A stretch of DNA of 64,000 nucleotides from NCBI GenBank assembly GCA_902727935.1, contig CACVAX010000018.1, forward strand, positions 1-64,000, written 5' to 3'. Within the stretch, counting starts at the first letter, position 1. Each line of letters begins with the position of its first letter. The notes below the pieces were generated by a model. The model did not search any database. It had not been told where the DNA came from and saw only the letters and a program-made list of their open reading frames with translations. The translations under genes and the position numbers were made by a program. Source of the DNA: an uncultured Sulfurovum sp. Lineage in GTDB: Bacteria > Campylobacterota > Campylobacteria > Campylobacterales > Sulfurovaceae. Shown one piece after another: positions 17,196 through 26,088 of the stretch.

Positions 17196-18128
17196 TTATT
17201 TTGTTGAAAACTTGAACATCTTTTCCATAGCGATTGCTTCATCACGACCATAGATAATAATCTCTGGGTCAACCTCAATCTCTTTGATGTCAATTTTGTT
17301 CGGGTAATCAACAAAGTTAAGTATATGCTTTATTGCATTTATTCTAGCTTTTTTCTTGTTGTCACTTTTCACAATTGTCCATGGAGCATCTTGCGTATGG
17401 GTAGCACTTAGCATCATAAACTTTGCCAGTGAATATTCATCCCACAGCTGTTGAGATTCTTTGTCTACAGGTGAAAGCTTATGTTGCTTTAAAGGGTCAG
17501 TTTCTCTGGATTTAAATCTACGTGCTTGTTCTTTTTTAGAAACAGAGAAGTAAAATTTAAAAATTTGAATGTCTTCATCGATAAGCATACTTTCAAAATC
17601 TGGAGCATCCTTTAAAAACTTATGATGTTCACGTTCGGTACAGAAACCCATAACAGGCTCAACCATGGAACGATTATACCATGAACGGTCGAACAGTACC
17701 ATCTCTCCAGCACTTGGTAAATGCGTTACGTAACGTTGAAAATACCATTGAGAAAGCTCTTTGTCACTTGGTTTTTCAAGAGCAACTACCCTAGCTCCTC
17801 TTGGATTTAGGTGTTCGGTAATTCTTTTAATCGTCCCACCTTTACCTGCTGCATCACGTCCTTCAAAAATCATCAGTACTTTTTGACCTGTCTCTTTAAT
17901 ATGGTTTTGCAGTTTTAAAAGCTCAACTTGTAGTTTGATAAGTTCTTTTTCATAATCAATTTTTTCTTGTTTGACCCAAATTTGAACTTTACCAATTTTA
18001 GATTTCTCTGTTTTACTATTGGGCTTTTTACTCTCTTTGAGTTCATCTTCTAAAGCTTCTTTAAGCAGTTTGTTTTCTTCTCTTTCTTTTACTTTTGATT
18101 CAGCGTTTTCTTTGTTTTTTTTAGCCAT
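17196..18128 (-). CDS. ppk2: Polyphosphate kinase 2 (second of two tandem copies)
   Basis: This 310-residue PPK2-family enzyme transfers phosphate between polyphosphate and nucleotides. The Walker A motif GRDAAGKGGTIKR, the Walker B/lid motif VLFDRSWYNR and RFKSRETDPLKQHKLSPVD are complete. The first about 65 residues are a lysine/glutamate-rich extension not needed for the core fold. It lies 15 bases downstream of its paralogue. Whether it makes GTP, ATP or AMP-level products (class I, II or III) cannot be settled by eye; the single-domain length fits class I or III. Confidence 0.9.
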   Translation of the reverse strand: MAKKNKENAESKVKEREENKLLKEALEDELKESKKPNSKTEKSKIGKVQIWVKQEKIDYEKELIKLQVELLKLQNHIKETGQKVLMIFEGRDAAGKGGTIKRITEHLNPRGARVVALEKPSDKELSQWYFQRYVTHLPSAGEMVLFDRSWYNRSMVEPVMGFCTEREHHKFLKDAPDFESMLIDEDIQIFKFYFSVSKKEQARRFKSRETDPLKQHKLSPVDKESQQLWDEYSLAKFMMLSATHTQDAPWTIVKSDNKKKARINAIKHILNFVDYPNKIDIKEIEVDPEIIIYGRDEAIAMEKMFKFSTK

Positions 18129-18143
18129 TTTCTCCCCTTTTTT

Positions 18144-19085
18144 TTAACCTATAAATTTACCATTTTTAGCAAGTTGTGCTTCCATAATCTCTATCTCTCT
18201 TGCTCCAGAAATAACAATTTTTGGATCAAGTGAATAGTCCAGAGCTTCATCTCTGCCTTCATAATCTACGGAGTTTAGAATAACTTTAAGTGCTTCTAAT
18301 CTTGCTTGTTGCTTGTCATTTGAACGGATTACTGTCCATGGTGCATTGTGTGAGTGTGTCTGTTTAATCATCTTATATTTAGTCGCTGTAAAATCATCCC
18401 ACCGTTCTTGGGCTTGCATGTCAATTTCACTAAGTTTCCACTGTCTTAATGGGTCTGTTTTACGGCGTTCAAAGCGTAAGGCTTGTTCTGCCTTGGTAAC
18501 AGAGAAGTAAAGCTTAATAACAATAGTACCTTGACGTACCAAGTCTTTTTCAAAGCCTTTTACCCCTTTCATAAAATCATCATACTCTTTTTGGGTACAG
18601 AAATTAAATACTGACTCCACCATCGCACGGTTGTACCATGAACGGTCAAAAAGAACTATTTCACCCCCTCTTGGAAAGTATTGAATGTATTTTTGGTAGA
18701 ACCATTGTGTTTTTTGTTCTTCGGTTGGTTTTCCCAAAGCAACCACACGATAATGCTTTTCGTTCATGTAACGCGTTACCCTACGAATAGTTCCTCCTTT
18801 ACCAGCTGCATCACGTCCTTCAAAAAGAATAATTATTTTTTTGTTGGTATCTTCAAGGTGTTGTTGAAGTTTGATGAGTTCAGCTTGATAAGGTTTTAAA
18901 GATTGCTCATTTTTTCGTTTTTTGACGGCTTTTTTTTCAAAATCAGAAAGTGTTTTTTTACCTTTTTGATTGGCTTTGTAACTTTCGATTAATTTTTCTA
19001 ATGGAATCTCTTCACCGTTGATTTGAACAGTGTTTTCATTTTTTTTATTTTCTTTAATAGGTTCATCTTGTGTTGGTTCTTTCAT
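18144..19085 (-). CDS. ppk2: Polyphosphate kinase 2 (first of two tandem copies)
   Basis: This 313-residue paralogue of the next gene has the same motifs: FEGRDAAGKGGTIRRVTRYM, VLFDRSWYNRAMVE and RFERRKTDPLRQWKLSEID. Its N-terminal extension (about 1-75) is charged and different from that of the other copy, and its C-terminus has a short non-homologous tail. An ancient duplication is likely because the two proteins differ at many positions while keeping all catalytic residues. It is the first gene of the PPK2-PPK2-lysine-rich unit. Confidence 0.9.
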   Translation of the reverse strand: MKEPTQDEPIKENKKNENTVQINGEEIPLEKLIESYKANQKGKKTLSDFEKKAVKKRKNEQSLKPYQAELIKLQQHLEDTNKKIIILFEGRDAAGKGGTIRRVTRYMNEKHYRVVALGKPTEEQKTQWFYQKYIQYFPRGGEIVLFDRSWYNRAMVESVFNFCTQKEYDDFMKGVKGFEKDLVRQGTIVIKLYFSVTKAEQALRFERRKTDPLRQWKLSEIDMQAQERWDDFTATKYKMIKQTHSHNAPWTVIRSNDKQQARLEALKVILNSVDYEGRDEALDYSLDPKIVISGAREIEIMEAQLAKNGKFIG

Positions 19086-19171
19086 TATTACTCCTCAATA
19101 AAATGTATTTGGTTTTTTAATAAAAGAATAATATCAAAAAATAATGTAAGCAAAATGTAACAGAAAAAAAA

Positions 19172-20308
19172 TTATTTTTTTGTGAGTAAAATAGAGAAAA
19201 CTGCCCCTTCTTTAGTATTGTGTACAGAAATTTTTCCCATGCCTTTACGTTCAATAATGAGTTTTGACATGTACAGCCCCAAGCCACTTCCTCCTTTGTC
19301 TCTTTTGGTTGAGAAATAGATGTCAAATATTTGATTAATATAGGCATGGTCTATGCCTTTAGCATTGTCTTTGATATAAATGATTACCTCATCATTTTTG
19401 ACTTCTGTTTCTATAATAATTTTTGGATTTTGAATCTCTCGTTCCACAAAAACATCTTTGGCATTGTCTAAAAGGTTTAAAATGACTTGTGAAAACTCAC
19501 TAGGATAACCCATCATCTTTGGAAGAGGGGTATTAGAGATAACTTTTAAGTCAATATGATAATAGGTTAATGAAGCCTCAATGATATTAATGGCATTTTG
19601 AATGCACTCTTTCACATCAAAAGATTTTTTTTCATTATTGGGTTCAAAAAAATAACGAAAGTCATCAATTGTTTGCGACATGTATTTAATGAGTTCATTA
19701 CCATGACTAACATGTTTTTGCATGGATTCTGGGTTAAGTTTTCCATGAGCATAAGAGGCATCCATATTCATAAAAATACCCCCAAGTTGGGCTAAAGGTT
19801 GTCGCCATTGGTGGGCAATGTGTCCAAGCATCTCTCCCATGGTGGCGAGTTTGGATTGTTGCATGAGTAGGTATTCATTTTCCAAACGTTTCTCTAACTG
19901 TTTGTCCACTTCTTGTTGGACTTCTACCTTAGAAATGTCTTCACCCATATAGTCAAAGAGCCGTTCTTGTAGTACCACTCCTGCAAACTCTTTTTGCTCA
20001 TTGAGTAAAACAATTCGGCGTATATTGTGTTCGGAAAAGAGTTTAATGGCAAATTCTATGGGGCTGTTTTCATCAACGGATACCAAAAGTTGCGTGGCAT
20101 AATGATAGATGTCCATGCCTAAATCATTTTTTTCTCCAAGAGCATGAATAATGTCACTTTGGGTCAACATGGCAACAGGAAAAGCATCATTGAGTAAAAC
20201 AACCGAACCGTTAGTATTTAAGTTCATTTTATGAATGGCTTGGCTTAATGAGGATTTGTAGTTGATGAAAAAATTTTGATACTCTTTTATCTCTTTTAAG
20301 GTGGTCAT
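19172..20308 (-). CDS. Cytoplasmic histidine kinase with N-terminal CBS-domain pair
   Basis: The 378-residue kinase has no membrane helix. Residues about 15-120 look like two CBS domains (SQAIHKMNLNTNGSVVLL and NIRRIVLLNEQKEFAGVV), a coiled coil spans about 125-150, and the H-box HIAHQWRQPLAQLG carries the phospho-His (His166). The HATPase motifs follow: NLLDNAKD (N-box), IKDNAKGID and GGSGLGLYM. CBS pairs often bind adenine nucleotides, so it may read an energy or nucleotide signal. Its start overlaps the end of the response-regulator gene by four bases, marking them as a cognate pair. Confidence 0.85.
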   Translation of the reverse strand: MTTLKEIKEYQNFFINYKSSLSQAIHKMNLNTNGSVVLLNDAFPVAMLTQSDIIHALGEKNDLGMDIYHYATQLLVSVDENSPIEFAIKLFSEHNIRRIVLLNEQKEFAGVVLQERLFDYMGEDISKVEVQQEVDKQLEKRLENEYLLMQQSKLATMGEMLGHIAHQWRQPLAQLGGIFMNMDASYAHGKLNPESMQKHVSHGNELIKYMSQTIDDFRYFFEPNNEKKSFDVKECIQNAINIIEASLTYYHIDLKVISNTPLPKMMGYPSEFSQVILNLLDNAKDVFVEREIQNPKIIIETEVKNDEVIIYIKDNAKGIDHAYINQIFDIYFSTKRDKGGSGLGLYMSKLIIERKGMGKISVHNTKEGAVFSILLTKK

Positions 20309-21006
20309 GCTTTTTCACTTCGTTGAAAGCGATAGCCTAGACCCGAGATATTTTCAAAAAGATTGGTTTTTATTTTTTGCCGAATATTTCTAATTTGGCT
20401 ACGGATGGCATCACGGCTCATGGATTCATTTTCCCAGATGTTATGTTCAATCTCTTCATAACGAATCACTTTGGCTTCATGGGCTAAAAAATATTCTAAA
20501 ATTATTACCTCTTTATGCCGTAGTTTTGTCTCTTGTGTTCCATGTAAGAGTAGGGCTTTTTCTTTGTGATATAAACAGTCCTTGGATAAATAAATAATAT
20601 TTTCCTCTGTTAATTCATCCCAACATTTTTCAAAGGCTTTGACCAAGTCTTCATTGGTGAGTGGTTTAACCAAATAACGGGTTAGACCCAATTCAATGGC
20701 TTGTAATAAAAACTCTTTACTCGTATAGGCCGTTGCAATTAAGATACGTGTTTGATTGTCTTTTTTTCGAATGAGTTGTGCGAGTTCAACTCCTGACATG
20801 CCTCCTAGATTAATATCCAAAAGTAAAATATCGGGCTGATGCTGATGATAGAGTGCTAAACCTTCTTCAGCCGAACTGCTTTGGTACACTTTTTTACAAT
20901 AGTGTTCTAAAAATTCTGAAATATAGTGACGCACTTCAAGGTCATCTTCAACATATAAAACTGTATAGGGATGCATTTTTTGAGCAAAGGCTTGATGGTC
21001 AATCAT
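20305..21006 (-). CDS. OmpR/PhoB-type response regulator
   Basis: The 233-residue protein has a receiver domain with the acidic pair Glu20-Asp21-Asp22, phospho-acceptor Asp64 in LLLDINLGG, and Lys in RYLVKPLT. A C-terminal winged-helix domain includes KEVIILEYFLAHEAKVIRYEE and SRDAIRSQIRNIRQKI. It should be phosphorylated by the CBS-domain kinase encoded directly downstream and probably controls the porin and cytochrome-like genes upstream of it. Confidence 0.9.
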   Translation of the reverse strand: MIDHQAFAQKMHPYTVLYVEDDLEVRHYISEFLEHYCKKVYQSSSAEEGLALYHQHQPDILLLDINLGGMSGVELAQLIRKKDNQTRILIATAYTSKEFLLQAIELGLTRYLVKPLTNEDLVKAFEKCWDELTEENIIYLSKDCLYHKEKALLLHGTQETKLRHKEVIILEYFLAHEAKVIRYEEIEHNIWENESMSRDAIRSQIRNIRQKIKTNLFENISGLGYRFQRSEKA

Positions 21007-21045
21007 AAAAGCGTTCCTTTGGTTCTGGATATGGTGAAGAGTGCA

Positions 21046-22320
21046 TCAAAAATCATAACTGCTTCTAAAATATAAACGGTCAACAGCATAGTTTTGATTA
21101 TTTTGCAGGACACGTTCACCATGAATGTATTCGATGCCTAAAAGAAACTTTTTAATCGGACTGTATTGTAACCCTGTATGGGCTGACCATGCTGATTTGT
21201 CAACTGTTAGCAAATCTAAGAGAGGATTGGTTTCTATCCATCCTCCTGCAACATTGAGACGTAAGTGTTGGTTAATCCACTGTTCATAGGCGAGATGTGT
21301 ACCCCATGAAAATTGTGCTTTTAGTTTGTTATCAGCAGTAAGGACGGCTGAAGGAAAAAAACTGGTTGCCATATACCGACCAATGCCTTTTCCTCCTACT
21401 AAACCAAGGCTTAAGGTATTATTTTTATAGGTATCTATTTGTCCCGTGAAATTGAGACCATAACCCATGGTACTGTCTGTAATTGCATAGGCTTCTTCTT
21501 GGTCAATACGCAGTTCTCGTGCTAATAATGAGAGAGAATACTGCTTTTGATTATCATGATATTCATATTTTAAGACCATATCAGGGAGTTGGTCATCATT
21601 GATGGTACTTTTTACTCCTAATGAATTAATCACTACGAGTTCAGGCTGTTCTAAGGCGATTGCTAAACTGCTATTTTTGAATGTTTTTTTATAGCCAATC
21701 AGTGCTTGACGCATAAAAACATCATCGACTGGGGCTAACATGGTATGAGGTTGGGAATTGCCTAAAAATAGGCTATTGGTTTGCCCTAGTATCCATCCAT
21801 TGTAAAGCATATAGGCATGACGGAGTCTTAAGTTGTGTGAATTTGAGTTTTGCTCTGTGCCATGGCTTCCCCAAAAATCAACTTCGAGTAAAGTCATAAG
21901 AGGTTTCTCACCTTTTTGTTGTGTTCGTGTCTTCATCCAAAATTTACTATTTCGTGCTGTGAGGGTTAGTTCTGAGTTTTCACCTTGGGGGTTAATGGGA
22001 ATGTTATTGGCATTAAAAAACTGATCTGAACTGTTACTTCCTCCTCCTTTACCACTGGCCGATTCTAAATAGATGGTATCTAAGCTAATTCTCCCTCCTA
22101 CAAATAGGGTGGTATTCATGGAACGTAGCTTAAGTATGCCTTGAGATTTTTTCTCTTTTTCTAATACATTAATGCGTTTTTCAAGCTTATTGACATACTC
22201 GCTAAGGTTTGAATCTGCTTTTAGAGTGAGGGGAAGAATACTTAAAAGCAAAAAGGCTAAAAGAAAAAAATATTTATTGAAAGCTGTCATGGCATTGTGT
22301 ACAGATGTTATTAATTTCAT
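21046..22320 (-). CDS. DcaP-like outer-membrane porin
   Basis: This 424-residue protein has a signal peptide (cleavage after LKADS), a short coiled-coil segment (VNKLEKRINVLEKEKK) and a beta-rich body (FVGGRISLDTIYLES, RLRHAYMLYNGWILGQTNS, ending RLYFRSSYDF with a terminal Phe). This matches trimeric porins of the DcaP type with an N-terminal periplasmic coiled coil. An internal ATG at 22290 would still leave a signal peptide, and either start overlaps the end of the cytochrome-like gene. The gene precedes the two-component pair by 39 bases, so it is likely its regulatory target. The transported solute is unknown. Confidence 0.7.
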   Translation of the reverse strand: MKLITSVHNAMTAFNKYFFLLAFLLLSILPLTLKADSNLSEYVNKLEKRINVLEKEKKSQGILKLRSMNTTLFVGGRISLDTIYLESASGKGGGSNSSDQFFNANNIPINPQGENSELTLTARNSKFWMKTRTQQKGEKPLMTLLEVDFWGSHGTEQNSNSHNLRLRHAYMLYNGWILGQTNSLFLGNSQPHTMLAPVDDVFMRQALIGYKKTFKNSSLAIALEQPELVVINSLGVKSTINDDQLPDMVLKYEYHDNQKQYSLSLLARELRIDQEEAYAITDSTMGYGLNFTGQIDTYKNNTLSLGLVGGKGIGRYMATSFFPSAVLTADNKLKAQFSWGTHLAYEQWINQHLRLNVAGGWIETNPLLDLLTVDKSAWSAHTGLQYSPIKKFLLGIEYIHGERVLQNNQNYAVDRLYFRSSYDF

Positions 22321-22714
22321 TTAGTTTTGGAGCAATGGCTTCTGTTTGGTAGTTTAAAACAATTTTTTTTAACTCATTTGATTTTATCTCTAAGGATTTA
22401 GCGAGGGTTAAAAATCCTTTTGATGCTTGCTTATTTGTGGATTGCTTGGGGAGAACCTGAAGTGCTTGACTATTTAAGACCAAATCATCGACAATTAATA
22501 TCATCTCTTGGGTGTAGTTGATACGTTTTAAATCTCGATCGAGTTCGCTTTGTAAGTGCTGGAAAACAAGACTGTCAAACTTACGCATAATGGTTTGTAA
22601 TTGGATACTTTTTTGTGCATGAATGGCAGGTGGTGTTTGAGGGGTGTTGATGTTTTGCGTACACCCTGTAATCATAGTGAAAGAAAGAACAGTTAGTAAT
22701 ATAAATTTTTTGAT
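22274..22714 (-). CDS. Small lipoprotein with a C-terminal CxxCH haem site, probable ATC start
   Basis: From the only in-frame ATG (22675) the product starts MITGC and lacks a signal peptide. Reading from an ATC at 22714, six bases after an AAAGGA ribosome site, gives KKFILLTVLSFTMITGC, a complete lipoprotein signal with the lipid Cys at position 18. The mature part is helical (about 130 residues) and ends NNICTQCHDSFQ, a C-terminal CTQCH haem site as in four-helix cytochrome c'. It is probably a lipid-anchored periplasmic monohaem cytochrome. Either a rare start codon is used or the ATG was lost by mutation. Confidence 0.6.
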   Translation of the reverse strand: MKKFILLTVLSFTMITGCTQNINTPQTPPAIHAQKSIQLQTIMRKFDSLVFQHLQSELDRDLKRINYTQEMILIVDDLVLNSQALQVLPKQSTNKQASKGFLTLAKSLEIKSNELKKIVLNYQTEAIAPKLNEINNICTQCHDSFQ

Positions 22715-22832
22715 GATATTTCCTTTGTTTAATTATATATTGTTACGCTTTATCTTATCCCTTATCTTAGCTAAGCACGGCTTCTTTTAGAAGAGATTAG
22801 ATAAAATATTTTCAAGAAAATAGGAATCATCA

Positions 22833-24374
22833 ATGCCAATTATTAAAATCTTTTTTACGCTATTACTTTTAAGTACTTCATGGTGCTTTTCACAGCCCAC
22901 GTATGAAAACTATGAACCCCAAAAGTTTTTTTCTCCTAATGATAGCGATGCTTTTTTTAGTACGCAAAAAGAGGAGCTGTTAAAAAAGATTTTGCTTAAT
23001 GGCAATACTTATTATATGCAACAAGATGGAGACCTTTTTGAAGAAGATGTAGCGACCATTGATGAAGCTGTGTTTGGCTTAAAAACAGAAGTATTTTCTT
23101 TTGGAAAATCCAAACGTCTTTTAGCTACCAAAGTTTATCCCACACATCAAAAAGCTTTTTATTCTAATTGTGATTATAAAATAAAAGAGAAAAAACTCAT
23201 TCCCATTCACAAAACTTGTGGATTTAAATATCGTAAAAATAAAAACCGTTCAGAGCGTATTGAATGGGAACACATTGTACCAGCTTGGCATTTTGGGCAT
23301 CAGTTACGTTGTTGGCAAAAAGGGGGGCGTATGACCTGTCGGCAAACCAACACCAAGTTTAAACAGATGGAAGCAGACATGCATAACCTTGTTCCAGCTA
23401 TTGGGGAGATAAATGGTGACAGAAGTAACTTTAAATATGCCATGATAGAGGGTGAGAAACGTCTTTATGGCAAAGTAGATATGGAAATTCTATTTTCTGA
23501 AAAAGAAGCTGAACCCACCGAAGCCATTTATGGAGATATTGCTCGAACCTATTTTTACATGCGTGACCGTTACGGTTTGCGAATCTCTAAAACACAAGAA
23601 AAAATGTTTATTGCTTGGAACAATTTAGACCCAGTGTCAGCGTGGGAAAAGAAGAGAAACAAGCTGATTAAAGAGCTACAAGGTGATGATAATAAATACG
23701 TTTCAGACTATCAAAAGATAGAACAACTTGGAAAAATAACAAAAGACATCGCCACCGATTTTGATGAGGTACAAGAAGAACTTGCTCAACAATACGCTGA
23801 TATTTTAGAGAAGTTTTCTCCTGTTGTGGGAGGGCTTATCTTATTAATTATGACCTTGTTTACCGTCTATAGACGAAAGCGTGAAAAAACGAAAATGGAA
23901 AAAGAAAAAATAGAAAAAGGGCTTAAAGTAGACAGCACTCAAAGTAAACATTTTATGTTTATTTCTCTCTTGGGTGATGTTGCCATTAGCCATAATGATA
24001 ACGATGAGGTCATCATTGAAAAAGTTGATGAAACAAACCCTAAACAGCTTTGGACATTAAGCAAAGCCAATCAAAAAAAAGCATATTTTTTCATAGAAAA
24101 TGTAGATTCTGGAAAAGTTATTGAAATTCAAGATGCTGACAGTAATGATGGTGCTAAGATTATAGTGAATAAAAAGAGAAAAAGAAAGAATGACCATCAA
24201 GAGTGGAAATTTGAAAGTTCAAATGATAAAGGTTATGTCTTTGTGCTAAGCAAGTGGTCTTTAAATGTATTGGACGTTAAGTACAAAAAGACCAAAAACG
24301 GTACGAAGCTACAAAGCTTTCATAAAAAAGTGCGAGGAACAGAAAACCAAGAGTGGGAAGTTAAAAAAGTTTAG
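22833..24374 (+). CDS. Secreted endonuclease I fused to a membrane helix and a ricin-type beta-trefoil
   Basis: This is a 513-residue protein. After a signal peptide (cleavage near WCFSQ) comes an EndA/Dns-type beta-beta-alpha-Me nuclease with EWEHIVPAWHFG, MEADMHNLVPAIGEINGDRS and the paired Cys of this family (residues about 90-260). A hydrophobic helix follows at about 327-347 (VVGGLILLIMTLFTVYRR), then a basic stretch, and finally a lectin-like domain at about 370-513 with two QEW repeats (DHQEWKFES, NQEWEVKKV). By the positive-inside rule the lectin part would face the cytoplasm. The nuclease degrades DNA in the periplasm. The C-terminal role is unknown. Confidence 0.7.
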   Translation: MPIIKIFFTLLLLSTSWCFSQPTYENYEPQKFFSPNDSDAFFSTQKEELLKKILLNGNTYYMQQDGDLFEEDVATIDEAVFGLKTEVFSFGKSKRLLATKVYPTHQKAFYSNCDYKIKEKKLIPIHKTCGFKYRKNKNRSERIEWEHIVPAWHFGHQLRCWQKGGRMTCRQTNTKFKQMEADMHNLVPAIGEINGDRSNFKYAMIEGEKRLYGKVDMEILFSEKEAEPTEAIYGDIARTYFYMRDRYGLRISKTQEKMFIAWNNLDPVSAWEKKRNKLIKELQGDDNKYVSDYQKIEQLGKITKDIATDFDEVQEELAQQYADILEKFSPVVGGLILLIMTLFTVYRRKREKTKMEKEKIEKGLKVDSTQSKHFMFISLLGDVAISHNDNDEVIIEKVDETNPKQLWTLSKANQKKAYFFIENVDSGKVIEIQDADSNDGAKIIVNKKRKRKNDHQEWKFESSNDKGYVFVLSKWSLNVLDVKYKKTKNGTKLQSFHKKVRGTENQEWEVKKV

Positions 24375-24382
24375 TCTTTTCT

Positions 24383-25093
24383 CTATAAACTTACTTTTTC
24401 TAAATATTCTCTAAAAATCTTAGCACCATCTTTAGATGAGGTCACAATGGTAGAGATGTCTTTAAAAGATATTTCTAGTTTTGATTGTTCCACACTCTTC
24501 ATAGATTTTATTTTGTCGATATTTACTATATATGAACGATGCACTCTAAAGAAGTTGGGTGTATCTAAAAGCATTTCAAGGTCTCCAATTTTTTTACGCA
24601 CATAGACATCGGCTTCTTTAATTTTAACAATCACTTCATCTAAGTCGGCTTTGATGTAGTAGATGTCATTGGTGTCAATAATATAGAGTCGGTTTCCACT
24701 TTTACCCATGATTTTTTTATCAACTTCTTTATTATTGGTAGCCAATGTTTTTACTTTTTCGACTATTTTTTCAATCTCTTCAACACGTACAGGTTTTAAA
24801 AGATACCCAACGCCCCCATTTTGAAAGGCTTCTAAGGCATACTCGGAATAGGCTGTTTGAAAGACAATAAATGTTTTAGGTGAGATCTCCATAATATGGT
24901 TCGCCAACTCTAAACCTGATATCTGTGGCATGGAGATGTCTAAAAAAGCCAAATCAAAAGTTGCTTTTCCAAGCTCTTTCATCGCTTCTAAGCCATTTTC
25001 ACAAGCTGTTATGTCTGTTATGCCTATTTGGTTGAGTAGACGTTGCAATCTACCTAAGGCTAAACTCTCATCATCAACAATCAGTATTTTCAT
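24383..25093 (-). CDS. LytTR-type response regulator
   Basis: The 236-residue protein has a receiver domain with phospho-Asp52 in LAFLDISMP and a C-terminal LytTR DNA-binding domain (NDIYYIKADLDEVIVKI, FFRVHRSYIVNIDKI). It overlaps the upstream sensor-kinase gene by four bases. LytTR regulators bind direct repeats upstream of a few target genes; the whole five-gene operon is an obvious candidate target. Confidence 0.92.
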   Translation of the reverse strand: MKILIVDDESLALGRLQRLLNQIGITDITACENGLEAMKELGKATFDLAFLDISMPQISGLELANHIMEISPKTFIVFQTAYSEYALEAFQNGGVGYLLKPVRVEEIEKIVEKVKTLATNNKEVDKKIMGKSGNRLYIIDTNDIYYIKADLDEVIVKIKEADVYVRKKIGDLEMLLDTPNFFRVHRSYIVNIDKIKSMKSVEQSKLEISFKDISTIVTSSKDGAKIFREYLEKVSL

Positions 25094-26088
25094 GGGGTGA
25101 CTCCTCTTAATGTTATGCTAAAACGCATAAGTTTTTTATCTAAATCATGGCTAAGTTCACCTACTTTTAAAAGTCTTAATCGGTCTTCTAAATTTTGTAA
25201 GCCTGTTCCATGTTTTAATTTTTGGGTTATTTTACCATTGTTTGTCACCATAATCTGATTCTTTTCATTATAAATATTGATTTCTAACGCTTTTTGGACA
25301 TAGCCATGTTTAATGGCATTTTCCACCAAAAGTTGAATGGAGAATTTGGGAACGAGTACTTCATTTAGTCGCTCTTCAATGTTGATATTAAGCTCAATTT
25401 GATTGTTAAAGCGTATGTGCTCTATCTCCACATAGGTTTGTACCATCTTTAGTTCGGTGGCTAAACTAATAAGACTCTCTTTGTTAATGGCATTGCGTAA
25501 AAAGCTAGAAAGATTTAAAATGGCATCTTCTGCTTTTTTAGCATCAACATAGACCAATTCACTCATGGAGTTTAACGCATTAAACAAAAAGTGAGGGTTG
25601 AGTTCATTCTCTAAGGCTTTTAAACGGTTTTGCGTCATTTGTACTTTGACGTTTTCATGTTTGTACTTCATGGCAATAAACTGATGTAAGATAAGTCCAA
25701 TCAGAAAAGTTAAAAATCCTAAAGTAATACTCAAACTAAGCCACCATGGTTCTAAAAGTAGGGCAACAGGAAGTTGCAGGTATTTGGCAACACTAAAGCT
25801 TAGAAAAAAGCCTAATGCTCCTGAGGTGAACGAGAAAAAGAAACTAATGATGTACCAAAAATTTTCATTGACCTGAGGTAAGATGTAGTTGTTAGAGATG
25901 CTAATAAAAAGCGATGAAAAAAGTGCAATACTCACAGCTGTCAAGACGGAAAAAAGAACGGTAGAAAAGTGTTGAATCTCTGGAATTAAAAAATAAAAAA
26001 CCAAAGAGATAAAAAAGCCAAATAAAGCCCCAATAATCGTAATGTAAAGCCAATCGTTACGGCTAATTTTTAGTTCCAATTTATCCAT
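25090..26088 (-). CDS. LytS/YehU-type sensor histidine kinase
   Basis: This is a 332-residue membrane kinase starting MDKLELKIS; the ATG at 26088 overlaps the stop of the oxidoreductase gene by eight bases. Four hydrophobic segments (about residues 15-155) carry no recognised ligand-binding domain. They are followed by the His_kinase motif NPHFLFNALNSMSELV, whose His is the phosphorylation site, and a short HATPase domain (QLLVENAIKHGY, NNGKITQKLKHGTGLQNLEDRL). It pairs with the LytTR regulator directly downstream. The membrane part presumably senses the signal. Confidence 0.85.
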   Translation of the reverse strand: MDKLELKISRNDWLYITIIGALFGFFISLVFYFLIPEIQHFSTVLFSVLTAVSIALFSSLFISISNNYILPQVNENFWYIISFFFSFTSGALGFFLSFSVAKYLQLPVALLLEPWWLSLSITLGFLTFLIGLILHQFIAMKYKHENVKVQMTQNRLKALENELNPHFLFNALNSMSELVYVDAKKAEDAILNLSSFLRNAINKESLISLATELKMVQTYVEIEHIRFNNQIELNINIEERLNEVLVPKFSIQLLVENAIKHGYVQKALEINIYNEKNQIMVTNNGKITQKLKHGTGLQNLEDRLRLLKVGELSHDLDKKLMRFSITLRGVTP

